Of a stretch of 64,000 nt of DNA, positions 41,926 through 50,923 are shown piece by piece. The first letter of the stretch is position 1. Each line of letters opens with the position of its first letter. The position numbers and the translations under genes were made by a program. The stretch covers positions 1 through 64,000 of the forward strand of contig CAJTVN010000014.1 in the NCBI GenBank assembly GCA_910579685.1, read 5' to 3'. The DNA is from an uncultured Lachnospiraceae bacterium (GTDB lineage: Bacteria > Bacillota > Clostridia > Lachnospirales > Lachnospiraceae). The notes beneath the pieces are model-generated. The model did no database searches and had not been told where the DNA came from. It saw nothing but the letters and a program-made list of their open reading frames with translations.

Positions 41926-44703
41926 TTAATAGTGCATAAAATCGTTTTCTCTTAGAACGATCATGTCTTCCCTGTCGTATCTCTTTCCAAACAACACATC
42001 GAAATAATGCTTCGGCGTCTTCTTGTCAGCGTAATAAATTGCTTCGTCCACCAGCTCCTCGATCTCCGAAAGAGTCACCTCATGATCGCTGGTCTGCATA
42101 TCCGCAATCCTGGTATGCAGGGCCAGAACCCCAAGCTCATCTATGGAATACTCCTGTTCCAGCGCATATTTCTTTGCATATTTCACAAGCGTCTGGTCAT
42201 CCAGCGCCTCCAGATCCACGCGCAGATTGAAAATGGCAGAAAGCGCTTCGTGCTTTGCAAGAAAATCGTTCATGGGCGTCTTCGCATCCTCCAGTATGAC
42301 CACAAGCCCTCTGCCCTCCTGGTTCATTTCCTTCGCAAGCCCTTCTGCCGCAGCCTTTTTAAGGGTTGAGGCTTTCTCTATGATCAGGGCCCCGCCAGCC
42401 AGCTTTGCAAGCGTCGCACCCACGTCCTTTTTATTCATGGTATCGCCGGAAATTTTGGCGACCCTTCCCGAAAAATTGTTGTCCGTCAGTTGAATTTCTT
42501 TTACCAGGAGCTTGGCCAGCGCTATGGTCCCCGTGCCCTCCTCTCCTGTCACAATCACATTGCCCGTATAGGAGGCCATGCTGATATTGTCAAGGGCCTC
42601 CACGATCTGCCTTCTCGTCTTCTTATGATGGATAAAGGGGGCAAACTGTTCTCTCTCGCTCTTGGAAAGCTCACGGCTTTTGTATCCGGCCCCAGGCTTG
42701 CTCTGGGACTCCTCATCCGCCGTCTCCTCCGCATCTGCCGTCTCCTCCTCAGAAACTTCTTCACCCTTGTCTGTTTCCTCTGCACCCCCATCTTCCGGCT
42801 CCGGGATTTCTTCCTCCCGCTCCTTCGGGATCTCGGAAAGGCTCTCATCCTCCTCGAAAAAGTCTTCCTCCAGGCTCACCTGCGTCTCTTCGGTCTCTGG
42901 TTCTGTCAGAATTTCCTCTGACAGCCCGGGCTCCTCTTCCTTCGGCATCTTTCGGGGCTCTTCCCTTACCGTCGGCTCCGCAGGCGTCTCCTTCCCTGAC
43001 AGCTGGGAGCTCTTCACAATCCTGGGCCTGCTTGCCTGCTCCTTCTTTCGCTGCTCTTTCATAGCGGCGGAGACAATCGCATTTTCAAGCTCCTCCAAAA
43101 GCCCTGATTTGGTGGATTCGTCAAAATCCGCAAAAAGCGCATTCGTCTGTTTATGTACCCGGTCTTTGAGCTCATTGAGCATTTTCTGTTCATTTTCTTT
43201 CTTGATCTTCTCCCACTCCGCCATAATGTCGGAAATACTGAGCTGTCCGGTAATCTGCTTTTCCACTTTCTGTTCATCAGGAACCACCAGGCTGAGCTGC
43301 CCGTCGTATTCCTGGGAAAGAATATCGTCATACCCTGACGCCTTATGAAAGGTCCGGATAATTCCCGTATTGCCAAGAGCCGGGTTTGCATCCGCTTTTG
43401 GAAGCTGCTGCATCTTTTCGGGCTGCACAGCGACTTCCTCCGCCAAAGGCTCCTGCTGCGGTACGGGCTCAGGCGCCGCAGACGGCATGCGTACCTGCTT
43501 TGCGGCGGCTCCGTCCTTCTCAATCAGCTCGGATACCACGTCCTCCACATTGACCTCGGCCGTATTTCCAAAGAATACTTCCTCGGATACCGGCTTCTCC
43601 TGTCTTGCGACATCCGGCACCAGAATCTCCTGCGAAAGAGGCTCCGGCTCTTCCACATCCTGCTCCTCAACTTCAGCGCCGGCTGCTTCCGGTTTCTCTC
43701 TGCCCGCCGCTTTTTCCTGCATATTTTCCGCCGCAGCCTCTCCTCTCACATCCGGCTTTCGAGCGCCGGAATTTATTTCGGGCTCCTCTTTCTCCAAAGC
43801 CGCCTGCCGCTCTTCCTCCTCCTGTATGGGATTATTCTCCAGAAATTCCTTCATGCTTTCCGCCAGCTCTTTCTGGAGGTTGAGCGTATTGAACTGGCTT
43901 ACGTCCACGGTCTTTACCTGAATATCGTCAAGATCTTTCTTTGGTATCTCCTGCGTGGGATCCGTGAGAACGTTCTGCTCAATGCTGAACTCATCATCAT
44001 CCTCATCCTCTGTCTCCGTGTCCGCTTCCTCCTGGATGGCCTTCCCCTCGGACACGATCTCAGGTTCGCTGATCCCTCCATTGTCCTTAATCTGATCATA
44101 CTTATTCTGCTGTTCCTGCGTAAGGGGCTGATGAAGCTTTTTCAGCTCCAATGCCTTCAGCACGTATTTCCCCTCGCTGAACCACAGAAACATCTCATCA
44201 CATTCTTCCACGCACTTGGATTCCAGCCCCACCCTGTGATACAGGTAGGCCAGCTCATATGCCCACTTTTCCCGGTAGTCTCTCTTCTTGAACTCCTCGA
44301 GTACTGCGATTCTCTCTTCCAGGCTCACCTCCTGCGCCTCGTAAAGCTTGTACTGGAGGATATACCGGCCCGTATCCTTTGGCGCAAGCTGTACAAATTC
44401 CTTATAGTACTCAATGGCCTGTACATATTCCTCCAATTTAATGGATAACTCACAAAGAGAATAGACAATAAGACGCCCTCCGGCATGCCTTGCATAGGCA
44501 AGAAGGAGAATGTCCCTGCTATCCTCATATCTTCTGTTTATTTTATATAAATCGCTGATGGTGCACAGCATCATAACGCTTTTGACCCTGCGCCAGTCAA
44601 TGCTGTCCGCTATCTTAACGGCCTGCGCATACTCGCCCTCCGCAATCAGTGCCTTAATCTCGTCCGCCCGTACTTTGTACTCATATTTATCCAAAATGCT
44701 CAC
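41926..44703 (-). CDS. TPR protein with degenerate AAA+ C-terminal domain
   Basis: A 925-residue protein of unknown function. Residues 1 to about 220 are TPR-like helical repeats (YEDSRDILLLAYARHAGGR, VQAIEYYKEFVQLAPKD). About 220-650 is acidic, low-complexity and probably disordered, with one coiled stretch (WEKIKKENEQKMLNELKDRV). Residues about 680-925 are AAA+-like (GNVIVTGEEGTGTIALAKLL, LAGGALIIEKAS), but the Walker A Lys is replaced and the Walker B acid is displaced, so ATPase activity is doubtful. The start is GTG at 44703 or the TTG three codons later. It precedes glgB by 21 bp and may be co-transcribed. Confidence 0.7.
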   Translation of the reverse strand: MSILDKYEYKVRADEIKALIAEGEYAQAVKIADSIDWRRVKSVMMLCTISDLYKINRRYEDSRDILLLAYARHAGGRLIVYSLCELSIKLEEYVQAIEYYKEFVQLAPKDTGRYILQYKLYEAQEVSLEERIAVLEEFKKRDYREKWAYELAYLYHRVGLESKCVEECDEMFLWFSEGKYVLKALELKKLHQPLTQEQQNKYDQIKDNGGISEPEIVSEGKAIQEEADTETEDEDDDEFSIEQNVLTDPTQEIPKKDLDDIQVKTVDVSQFNTLNLQKELAESMKEFLENNPIQEEEERQAALEKEEPEINSGARKPDVRGEAAAENMQEKAAGREKPEAAGAEVEEQDVEEPEPLSQEILVPDVARQEKPVSEEVFFGNTAEVNVEDVVSELIEKDGAAAKQVRMPSAAPEPVPQQEPLAEEVAVQPEKMQQLPKADANPALGNTGIIRTFHKASGYDDILSQEYDGQLSLVVPDEQKVEKQITGQLSISDIMAEWEKIKKENEQKMLNELKDRVHKQTNALFADFDESTKSGLLEELENAIVSAAMKEQRKKEQASRPRIVKSSQLSGKETPAEPTVREEPRKMPKEEEPGLSEEILTEPETEETQVSLEEDFFEEDESLSEIPKEREEEIPEPEDGGAEETDKGEEVSEEETADAEETADEESQSKPGAGYKSRELSKSEREQFAPFIHHKKTRRQIVEALDNISMASYTGNVIVTGEEGTGTIALAKLLVKEIQLTDNNFSGRVAKISGDTMNKKDVGATLAKLAGGALIIEKASTLKKAAAEGLAKEMNQEGRGLVVILEDAKTPMNDFLAKHEALSAIFNLRVDLEALDDQTLVKYAKKYALEQEYSIDELGVLALHTRIADMQTSDHEVTLSEIEELVDEAIYYADKKTPKHYFDVLFGKRYDREDMIVLRENDFMHY

Positions 44704-44778
44704 CTCATAATAAGCCTGTTTTCATCTTTTTAGTGTACCATAAGGTCATATTCCTGTCAAAAACTATCCTCATATAAG

Positions 44779-45657
44779 TTATGAAAAACCGGCTATTTCC
44801 CGGGACAGGCAATTGCAGAACCGGGCAAACTGCTCCAATGCGAGCGCTTCTCCACGGATCGACGGCTCAAATCCCAGCTTTTCAAGGGCCGCCGTCGCCT
44901 GCTGTCTTGAAACCCCAAGCTCTTTGGCATTGCCAAGGCTGTTTGCCAGCGTCTTTCTTCTCTGGTTAAAAGCCGCCCGGATCACGGCAAAAAGGAAACG
45001 CTCGTCGTCCACCTCCACCGGTGGCTTCTCATAGCGGTCAAGCCGTATCACCGCGCTTCCCACACCGGGCCTTGGGATGAAACAGCCGGGGGAGACGCTG
45101 GCAACCACCTGCGGCCTTGCGTAATACTGCACGGCAAGGGACAACGCCCCGTAATCTTTAGTTCCAGGTCCCACCTGCATCCGCTGCGCCACTTCCTTCT
45201 GCACCATGACCGTAATGCTCGCAATCGGCGCATGGCTTTCAAACAGCCCCATGATAATGGGCGTGGTTATGTAATAGGGCAGGTTTGCCACCACTTTGAC
45301 CGGCTTTCCCTGATTTTTCTCCCGGATCAGCCCGCAGATATCTATCTTAAGGATATCCTCGTTTATCACCGTCACATTGTCATACGGGGATAAGGTGTCC
45401 TCCAGAATCGGGATCAGGGCCCTGTCAATCTCAACGGCGATCACTTTTTGCGCACTCTGGGCAAGGTACTGGGTCATGGTCCCGATACCGGGGCCGATTT
45501 CAAGCACGCAGTCCGCTCCGCTGATCCCGGCGGATTCAACGATCTTTTCCAATATATTACTGTCAATCAAAAAATTCTGTCCGTAGCGCTTCTGAAAATT
45601 GAAATGATATTTTTTGAGGATTTCTATGGTGCCTTTAGGATTTCCAAGTGTGGGCAT
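44779..45657 (-). CDS. rsmA: 16S rRNA (adenine1518-N6/adenine1519-N6)-dimethyltransferase
   Basis: A 292-residue KsgA/RsmA methyltransferase that dimethylates two adjacent adenines near the 3' end of 16S rRNA. Clear motifs are KRYGQNFLIDSNILEKIV, the SAM-binding VLEIGPGIGTMTQYLA and the catalytic NLPYYITTPI. It follows tatD at 21 bp, a common Firmicutes arrangement. Confidence 0.96.
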   Translation of the reverse strand: MPTLGNPKGTIEILKKYHFNFQKRYGQNFLIDSNILEKIVESAGISGADCVLEIGPGIGTMTQYLAQSAQKVIAVEIDRALIPILEDTLSPYDNVTVINEDILKIDICGLIREKNQGKPVKVVANLPYYITTPIIMGLFESHAPIASITVMVQKEVAQRMQVGPGTKDYGALSLAVQYYARPQVVASVSPGCFIPRPGVGSAVIRLDRYEKPPVEVDDERFLFAVIRAAFNQRRKTLANSLGNAKELGVSRQQATAALEKLGFEPSIRGEALALEQFARFCNCLSREIAGFS

Positions 45658-45678
45658 GGCCTCTCTCCGTTTCTTCTT

Positions 45679-46470
45679 TTATTGCGGAATTTTGAATACT
45701 CTGTATGCGTTTTGCTCTGTGATTTCGATTACCTGCCGGGTCTCCATTCCTTTGATTTTTGCAATTTCCTGCGCAATATAAGGAAGGTTTAGAGAGCTGT
45801 TTCGCTTCCCCCTGTTTGGAACCGGCGCAAGATAAGGGCTGTCCGTCTCGAGAACCATGCTTTCTATGGGAAGATATTCCACCACTTCCCTCAGCTTTCT
45901 GGAATTTTTGAAAGTGACCACGCCCCCGATTCCAAACAGAAATCCCATGGAGAGATATTCCGCCGCCATCTGCCTGGAATAGGCGTAGCAATGAATAATT
46001 CCCCCCGCTTCAAAGGCCCTGTGCTCTCTCATCAGCTCATAAGTGTCTCTGGCAGCCTCTCTCGAGTGTATCACAAGCGGAAGCTCCGCTTCCTTTGCCA
46101 TCTCGATCTGTCGCGCAAACCACTTCTTTTGAATCTCTCTGTCCGGATTGTCCTCCCAGTAATAATCAAGCCCGACCTCGCCCACTGCGACAACCTTTCC
46201 TCCCCTGGAAAGGGAATTGTCCCTGACCAGAGATACCAGGGCGGCAAAATTCTCCTCATTCAGCTGCGCCGTGCCGGATGGATGCACACCAAGCGCCGCA
46301 TAAACAAAGGGGTAGGTACGGCCAAGCTCCAGAGTGGTCTGGCAGCTTTCCAGATCCGCCGCAATATTTACAATCCTGCCGATGCCATTTTGCTCCATGC
46401 CGGAAAGCAGCTCCTCCCGATCCTGGTCAAAGGCCTCGTCATCATAATGCGCATGCGTCTCAAAAATCAT
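45679..46470 (-). CDS. tatD: TatD family metal-dependent deoxyribonuclease
   Basis: A 263-residue TIM-barrel hydrolase. The metal-binding HxH is in ETHAHYDDEAF, and VGEVGLDYYW, LVIHSREAARDT and LETDSPYLAP supply the other ligands. TatD proteins are 3'-5' exonucleases involved in DNA repair or RNA quality control. It leads rsmA. Confidence 0.94.
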   Translation of the reverse strand: MIFETHAHYDDEAFDQDREELLSGMEQNGIGRIVNIAADLESCQTTLELGRTYPFVYAALGVHPSGTAQLNEENFAALVSLVRDNSLSRGGKVVAVGEVGLDYYWEDNPDREIQKKWFARQIEMAKEAELPLVIHSREAARDTYELMREHRAFEAGGIIHCYAYSRQMAAEYLSMGFLFGIGGVVTFKNSRKLREVVEYLPIESMVLETDSPYLAPVPNRGKRNSSLNLPYIAQEIAKIKGMETRQVIEITEQNAYRVFKIPQ

Positions 46471-46528
46471 TGTCTATCTCCCTTTTGAATATTCCTGAAA
46501 ATTTTCTTAAAAATTTTTAAAAAAAGAC

Positions 46529-46557
46529 TTGCATTCCAAAAGACATTATACTATAAT
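46529..46557 (+). promoter_or_regulatory. sigma-A promoter of tRNA-Lys
   Basis: TTGCAT (46529-46534), 17-bp spacer, TATAAT (46552-46557). Predicted start is near 46564, about 30 bp before the tRNA. Confidence 0.8.
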
Positions 46558-46594
46558 AACACTTGCGTTGCAAATGATGAATTACAAATGAGAC

Positions 46595-46667
46595 GCACCG
46601 CTAGCTCAGTTGGTAGAGCACCTGACTCTTAATCAGGGTGTCCAGGGTTCGAGCCCCTGGCGGTGCA
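46595..46667 (+). tRNA. tRNA-Lys (anticodon CTT)
   Basis: A 73-nt cloverleaf: acceptor GCACCGC/GCGGTGC with discriminator A, D arm GCTC-AGTTGGTA-GAGC, anticodon stem CCTGA/TCAGG with loop CTCTTAA, T arm CCAGG-GTTCGAG-CCCTGG type. CCA is not encoded. It is a single gene with promoter and terminator on both sides. Confidence 0.96.
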
Positions 46668-46673
46668 TTTGGA

Positions 46674-46718
46674 AGTACCATTTTTGAGGACATAATCGCC
46701 TTGGGGATGGTGCTTTTT
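46674..46718 (+). terminator. terminator after tRNA-Lys
   Basis: AGTACCAT (46674-46681) pairs with ATGGTGCT (46707-46714, one G-T pair) and is followed directly by TTTTTCT. Confidence 0.65.
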
Positions 46719-46752
46719 CTATGCGGACGAGCCATGTACCGTGCCATTGGAA

Positions 46753-46796
46753 GCATGTGAAAGCTTAGGACGCCCGCATCCTAAGCTTTCACATGC
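46753..46796 (-). terminator. perfect 18-bp stem spanning the araC-type gene's stop codon
   Basis: The 18 bases at 46753-46770 are the exact inverted copy of 46779-46796, with an 8-base loop. The right arm contains the final codons and the TAG of the AraC-family gene. No U-tract follows, so it may protect the 3' end of the mRNA or terminate weakly. Confidence 0.55.
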
Positions 46797-47665
46797 TGTA
46801 TCTTAAACTGTTTGGGCGTGATGCCCTTCCATTTTCTGAAAATCTTAATCAGATGGCTGCTGTCCGAAAACCCCGTTTCCTGACTGATATAGCTCAAATC
46901 AAAATCCGTAAACAGCAGAAGATCCTCGGCCTTGCAGATGCGCATGAATTCTATGTATTCCTTGCAGGATCTCCCATAATACTGTTTAAAGCTCTTGGCA
47001 AAATAAGAATAGCTCATGTTGCACATATCCGCAAGTTCCTCAACCTTGATCGTCTCCCCCACGTGCGCATCAATGTAAGCCGTAATCTCATGAATGGATT
47101 CCACCTCAGAGGAACGGACAGCGGCAACATCCGTGTCAAAGCCCCTCTCCCTCCAGAGCCGGATCAGCTGTACCAGCAGATAGCAGATCTTATTGTGGAC
47201 GATCATATCGTAGCCGTAATTTTTGTTATCCAGCTCTAAGCGGCATTCCTCAAACAAATCCGAAACCGGGATATGTTCAACGTCCTCCGCCCTGAAACAG
47301 ATCGGCATTTTGCAGCTCCTCGCACTGTTCAGAATCGTTCTCAGTTTGGGGGCATAGCTGTTCTCCGTATACAGATGGTTCACATCGAATTTGAGCACCT
47401 CGTATTTCTGCGGAATATTGGCCGCCGCGCAAATGGCATGCACTGCCTCCGGGTGAAACAGGATCATATCCCCGGCCTCCACAAGGTAGCTGTTCCCGTC
47501 GCATTCTACAAATCCGGTTCCCTCCCTCATATACACAATTTCCATGAAATAGTGCCAATGTGGTCTGACCGAAAATCCCATCGTCGATGTGTTAAACAAA
47601 AACGCTTCATAAGGTGAATTCAGAGTATCGTTGTATTCAAACAAGTATTGCATGGCATCACCCAT
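46781..47665 (-). CDS. AraC-family transcriptional regulator
   Basis: A 294-residue one-component regulator. A cupin-like N-terminal sensor (HWHYFMEIVYMREGTGFVECDG, GDMILFHPEAVHAI) is followed by two C-terminal helix-turn-helix motifs (LADMCNMSYSYFAKSFKQYY, YISQETGFSDSSHLIKIFRK). Such regulators usually respond to sugars or sugar phosphates. The ATG at 47665 follows GGAAGGG; further upstream in-frame starts lack a site. No partner operon is adjacent, so the target is unknown. Confidence 0.9.
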   Translation of the reverse strand: MGDAMQYLFEYNDTLNSPYEAFLFNTSTMGFSVRPHWHYFMEIVYMREGTGFVECDGNSYLVEAGDMILFHPEAVHAICAAANIPQKYEVLKFDVNHLYTENSYAPKLRTILNSARSCKMPICFRAEDVEHIPVSDLFEECRLELDNKNYGYDMIVHNKICYLLVQLIRLWRERGFDTDVAAVRSSEVESIHEITAYIDAHVGETIKVEELADMCNMSYSYFAKSFKQYYGRSCKEYIEFMRICKAEDLLLFTDFDLSYISQETGFSDSSHLIKIFRKWKGITPKQFKIQHVKA

Positions 47666-47811
47666 TATCCCTTCCGCCAGAATCACCACCTCACAGGCGG
47701 CATTTTTTCGCATTGCTCCATTATAGCGGATAAAATATAAAAGCGCCATGGTTTTTATAAAAGATTTATAAGTTATATTTTTAACAAGACAGCTTTGCAA
47801 CCCCAGCCGTA

Positions 47812-47849
47812 AGAGACAGCCGGCCTAAAATACCAGACCGGCTGTCTCT
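47812..47849 (-). terminator. perfect 12-bp stem spanning the end of the ArsP_2-type gene
   Basis: AGAGACAGCCGG (47812-47823) and CCGGCTGTCTCT (47838-47849) pair perfectly. The stop codon (47825-47827) lies in the loop and the last codons form one arm. No U-tract follows. Confidence 0.55.
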
Positions 47850-48688
47850 ATCACAATTCCCGAAATCACGCCCACCGCATAAAGCAGCGCCGTGATTCTT
47901 AAGTTTTCTCCAAGATTCTCATTTACTCTGAAAAGGATCAAAAGCCCTACTCCCGCACCCACAAGAAGACCGGCAATCAGGGCGCCTGCACTTAAAAGCC
48001 CCTCCAGATAGAGTTGGGTGAGGGTTACGGAGGCGGCGCAATTGGGTATCAGTCCGATCAGGCCGGCCACGGCCGGCCCGGCCATCGCTCTCCCGCCGAG
48101 CGCGCTCCTTATACTCCCCTCCCCCACGATCCCGATCAGTATATTCAGTCCAAGGGAAACAGCCAGGATAAACAGGGCGATCTGCAGCGTATGGCTGAGC
48201 GCCGATCTCCAGATCTTTCCCTCGCCGCAATGACAATGCTGATGATCGCACATCTCCTCAATCTTCAAATGCCGCTCCTCCCGGCCGGGATCTCTTTTTC
48301 TGACGACGAAATCCACCGCCATACCGGCCGCCATACCGATCAGCGCCTTGATCCCGAGTATCCGCAGGATCATGCCTGCCGGGGCCTTTTGGGAAATCAG
48401 AATCGGAAGCATTTCATCCGATGTGGACCAGAAAACCGAAAGCAGGGTTCCAAGGGTGATAATTCTGCCCGCATACAGATTGGATGCCGCTGCGGAAAAC
48501 CCGCACTGAGGGAAAACCCCAAGCATGCCTCCGGCCAGAGGCCCTAATCTCCCCGCCTTCCGCACCAGGTACTGCGCCCTGTCACCCGCCTTGTGCTCAA
48601 GGAATTCCATCGCCAGATAAGTGAGAAACAAAAAGGGCAGTATTCTCAGGATATCCGCCGCCGCATCCACAATCGCTTCTATTACCAT
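47825..48688 (-). CDS. ArsP_2-type heavy-metal (putative manganese/arsenic) exporter
   Basis: A 287-residue polytopic membrane protein with about ten hydrophobic segments. FPQCGFSAAASNLYAGR and the second-half IPNCAASVTLTQLYLEG form an internal repeat, each with a Cys in a proline/glycine context, typical of this exporter family. A cytoplasmic His/Cys-rich loop (CDHQHCHCGEG) suggests metal sensing or binding. GGAGGAG precedes the ATG, which overlaps rlmI by 7 bp. The metal cannot be told from sequence. Confidence 0.78.
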   Translation of the reverse strand: MVIEAIVDAAADILRILPFLFLTYLAMEFLEHKAGDRAQYLVRKAGRLGPLAGGMLGVFPQCGFSAAASNLYAGRIITLGTLLSVFWSTSDEMLPILISQKAPAGMILRILGIKALIGMAAGMAVDFVVRKRDPGREERHLKIEEMCDHQHCHCGEGKIWRSALSHTLQIALFILAVSLGLNILIGIVGEGSIRSALGGRAMAGPAVAGLIGLIPNCAASVTLTQLYLEGLLSAGALIAGLLVGAGVGLLILFRVNENLGENLRITALLYAVGVISGIVIETAGLVF

Positions 48689-49890
48689 GATCTCTCCTCC
48701 ACCACCTGGAAAATATAAAATTTCAGATAATAGGATTCATCCGCTGCCCAGAGAATGGGATGATCCGGCGCCTGGGTTCTGAATTCCACCTGCCGAAGCC
48801 GCCTGCGCGCACTTCTCGCCGCCTGGGCCACCGTCTGTGTAAACAGCTCATAAGTCATAAAGCGGGAACAGGAGCAGGTTGCAAGAACCCCTCCGTCCCT
48901 TACCAGCTTCATGGCTCTCAGATTAATCTCCCGATAGCCCTTTACCGCATTTTTGACAGAGCTTCTGGACTTGGCAAAAGCCGGGGGATCAAGAATCACC
49001 ACGTCAAATTTTTCTCCCTCCGCCTCAAGCTCCGGCAGCATTTCAAACACATCCCGACACAGAAAGGACACCCGCCCCTCGAGCCCGTTTAACGCGGCGT
49101 TCTCCCTGGCCCTGTCAACCGCACTTTGGGAGGCATCCACGCCGATCACCTCCCTGGCCCCTCCAATCCCCGCATTCAAAGCAAAGGAACCGGTGTGGGT
49201 AAAGCAGTCAAGCACCCTGGCATCCTTACAGAGCTTCTGCAGGGCCAGGCGGTTATATTTCTGATCGAGAAAGAAACCTGTTTTCTGTCCATCCCTGACG
49301 TCCACCCGGTATTTTACGCCGTTTTCGATGATTTCCACGTCCGTTTCAAAGGGCTCCCCGATAAAGCCCTTGATCTGCTCCATTCCCTCACTGCGCCTTA
49401 CTTTGGCATCGCTTCTCTCATAGACTCCCCGGATTCTGACGCCATCCTCCGCAAGGATCTTCTTCAGAATATCAATAATTTCCGTTTTAAACCGGTCGAT
49501 TCCCAGAGCGAGGGATTCCACCACCAGCACATCCGAAAATTTATCCACCACAAGTCCCGGCAAAAAATCAGCCTCCCCGAAGATGATACGGCAGCTGCTG
49601 GTATCCACAGTTTTTTTCCGGTATTCCCAGGCATTTCTCACTCTTTTTTCCAGGAACGCCCCGTCAACCGCACGTGCGCTGTCCCTTGTCATCAGACGGA
49701 TTCTGATTTTGGAATGCGTATTGATAAAACCCTTTCCCATGGGATATCCGTCAAAGTCATGAATCAACACCATATCCCCGTCCCGGAAGCTTCCCGTCAC
49801 ACTCTGTATCTCATTGTCAAATATCCACATGCCGCCCGCTTTGAGGCTGCGCCCTTCTCCCTTTTTGAGAGTCACTACCGCTTCGCTCAT
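48682..49890 (-). CDS. rlmI: class I SAM-dependent rRNA methyltransferase (RlmI-like)
   Basis: A 402-residue RNA cytosine-C5 methyltransferase. An N-terminal PUA domain (VTLKKGEGRSLKAGGMWIFD) is followed by the linker domain and a Rossmann fold with VLDCFTHTGSFALNAG (SAM site), VILDPPAFAK and the Cys in VLATCSCSRFM. E. coli RlmI makes m5C1962 in 23S rRNA; the exact target here is inferred. AAGGTG precedes the ATG. Confidence 0.9.
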   Translation of the reverse strand: MSEAVVTLKKGEGRSLKAGGMWIFDNEIQSVTGSFRDGDMVLIHDFDGYPMGKGFINTHSKIRIRLMTRDSARAVDGAFLEKRVRNAWEYRKKTVDTSSCRIIFGEADFLPGLVVDKFSDVLVVESLALGIDRFKTEIIDILKKILAEDGVRIRGVYERSDAKVRRSEGMEQIKGFIGEPFETDVEIIENGVKYRVDVRDGQKTGFFLDQKYNRLALQKLCKDARVLDCFTHTGSFALNAGIGGAREVIGVDASQSAVDRARENAALNGLEGRVSFLCRDVFEMLPELEAEGEKFDVVILDPPAFAKSRSSVKNAVKGYREINLRAMKLVRDGGVLATCSCSRFMTYELFTQTVAQAARSARRRLRQVEFRTQAPDHPILWAADESYYLKFYIFQVVEERSW

Positions 49891-49979
49891 CGAAACACCT
49901 TACCTTTCCAGTCACAGGCCCGTCCTGCATCCAGACAAGTATATACCGAAACCGGAAAATAAAAAAGAGGAAAATGAAA

Positions 49980-50753
49980 TTACACCCCGCTGAAGATAAA
50001 AGAACCGAGCAGATAAAGAACCGGCTGGTGCAGCAGATAGATCAGGAGCGAATGGCGCCCCAAAAATCCCAGCGGGGCAAAATCCAGATACAGAAGGGAG
50101 CCTTTGAGCCCTTCCCCCCTGTCAAGAACCCGGTAAAGGAAATATCCGCAGACAAACAGAAAAAACCAGGGAATCAGGGAAAAGTAGTCGGTGGAGAAAA
50201 AGGCGGGCGGCGGAAAACCCAGTCCGGCCGAAAGCAGATTCCCATACAAGGCCTGCGGCAGCCTTACCAGACGCACGCCCTCAAAGCCCAGATATCCCTC
50301 GTTTACGTTCCTTGTCAGCACAAAAAGGAGTGCGCCTGCCGCAAGCCCGGCCCGGGCGGGAACCTTTCGAAAAAACTTCTGCAGAGGGATCAGCAGCAGC
50401 ATACAGGAACCGGTCAGCGTGAGCACCCCGAATACCACCCGGTTCTGAGGCATGAACAGGCAGGTTGCCAGGGATACCAGCGCACCGCCGCCAAAAACGG
50501 TCAGGCCTCTTTTCAGAGGTCTTTTTCCCATGGACCAGCAAAAACCGGATAACAGGATAAATGTCCAGCAGATGCTCTGCTGCCAGAGATAAGCGCCTGC
50601 GCCCCTGTACCAGTCCCATTTTACTCCGTAAATATAGACGAGATCCCAGGCCCCATGATAAATGATCATGCTAAGCAGGGTGATCCCCCGAATTCCGTCA
50701 AAAATCCCGTATCTTTGGCCTTTCTCACGGGACGGTATCTTTTCTGAATTCAT
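49980..50753 (-). CDS. DUF1624/HGSNAT-like membrane acyltransferase
   Basis: A 257-residue integral membrane protein with about seven spans. The N-terminal YGIFDGIRGITLLSMIIYHG carries the histidine typical of DUF1624 (heparan-alpha-glucosaminide N-acetyltransferase catalytic-like) proteins, and GRHSLLIYLLHQPVLY near the end is the acyltransferase-3-like closing motif. It probably acetylates an envelope sugar. It is divergent from the lipoprotein gene at 50924. Confidence 0.82.
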   Translation of the reverse strand: MNSEKIPSREKGQRYGIFDGIRGITLLSMIIYHGAWDLVYIYGVKWDWYRGAGAYLWQQSICWTFILLSGFCWSMGKRPLKRGLTVFGGGALVSLATCLFMPQNRVVFGVLTLTGSCMLLLIPLQKFFRKVPARAGLAAGALLFVLTRNVNEGYLGFEGVRLVRLPQALYGNLLSAGLGFPPPAFFSTDYFSLIPWFFLFVCGYFLYRVLDRGEGLKGSLLYLDFAPLGFLGRHSLLIYLLHQPVLYLLGSFIFSGV

Positions 50754-50783
50754 GGTTTTCCTCTTTCTCTTTCATTTTTCTGA

Positions 50784-50795
50784 ATTATAGCACAT
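50784..50795 (-). promoter_or_regulatory. extended -10 promoter for the acyltransferase gene
   Basis: On the minus strand TATAAT (50789-50784) is preceded by TGTGC, giving an extended -10 element. No good -35 box is seen. It lies about 30 bp upstream of the start codon. Confidence 0.5.
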
Positions 50796-50820
50796 TGTTC
50801 ATCAACACAAAAGAGTGCGA

Positions 50821-50849
50821 TTGCAGAAATGATAAAACAATGTTAAAAT
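50821..50849 (+). promoter_or_regulatory. promoter of the lipoprotein-chemoreceptor pair
   Basis: TTGCAG (50821-50826), 17-bp spacer, TAAAAT (50844-50849). The leader contains an 8-bp inverted repeat TACCCTCG/CGAGGGTA (50858-50865 with 50891-50898). GCCGTATA at 50869-50876 resembles a sigma-D -10 box but lacks a fitting -35, so sigma-A is preferred. Confidence 0.6.
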
Positions 50850-50923
50850 ATCTACGGTACCCTCGCAGGCCGTATATTTCCCCTTCTCATCGAGGGTAAG
50901 ATCAAGATAAAGAGAGGACTGCT

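Noticed and set aside
47666..47811. Manganese (yybP-ykoY) riboswitch near the ArsP_2-type exporter
   Set aside because: The exporter gene overlaps rlmI upstream, leaving no leader, and the spacer before rlmI shows no such element.
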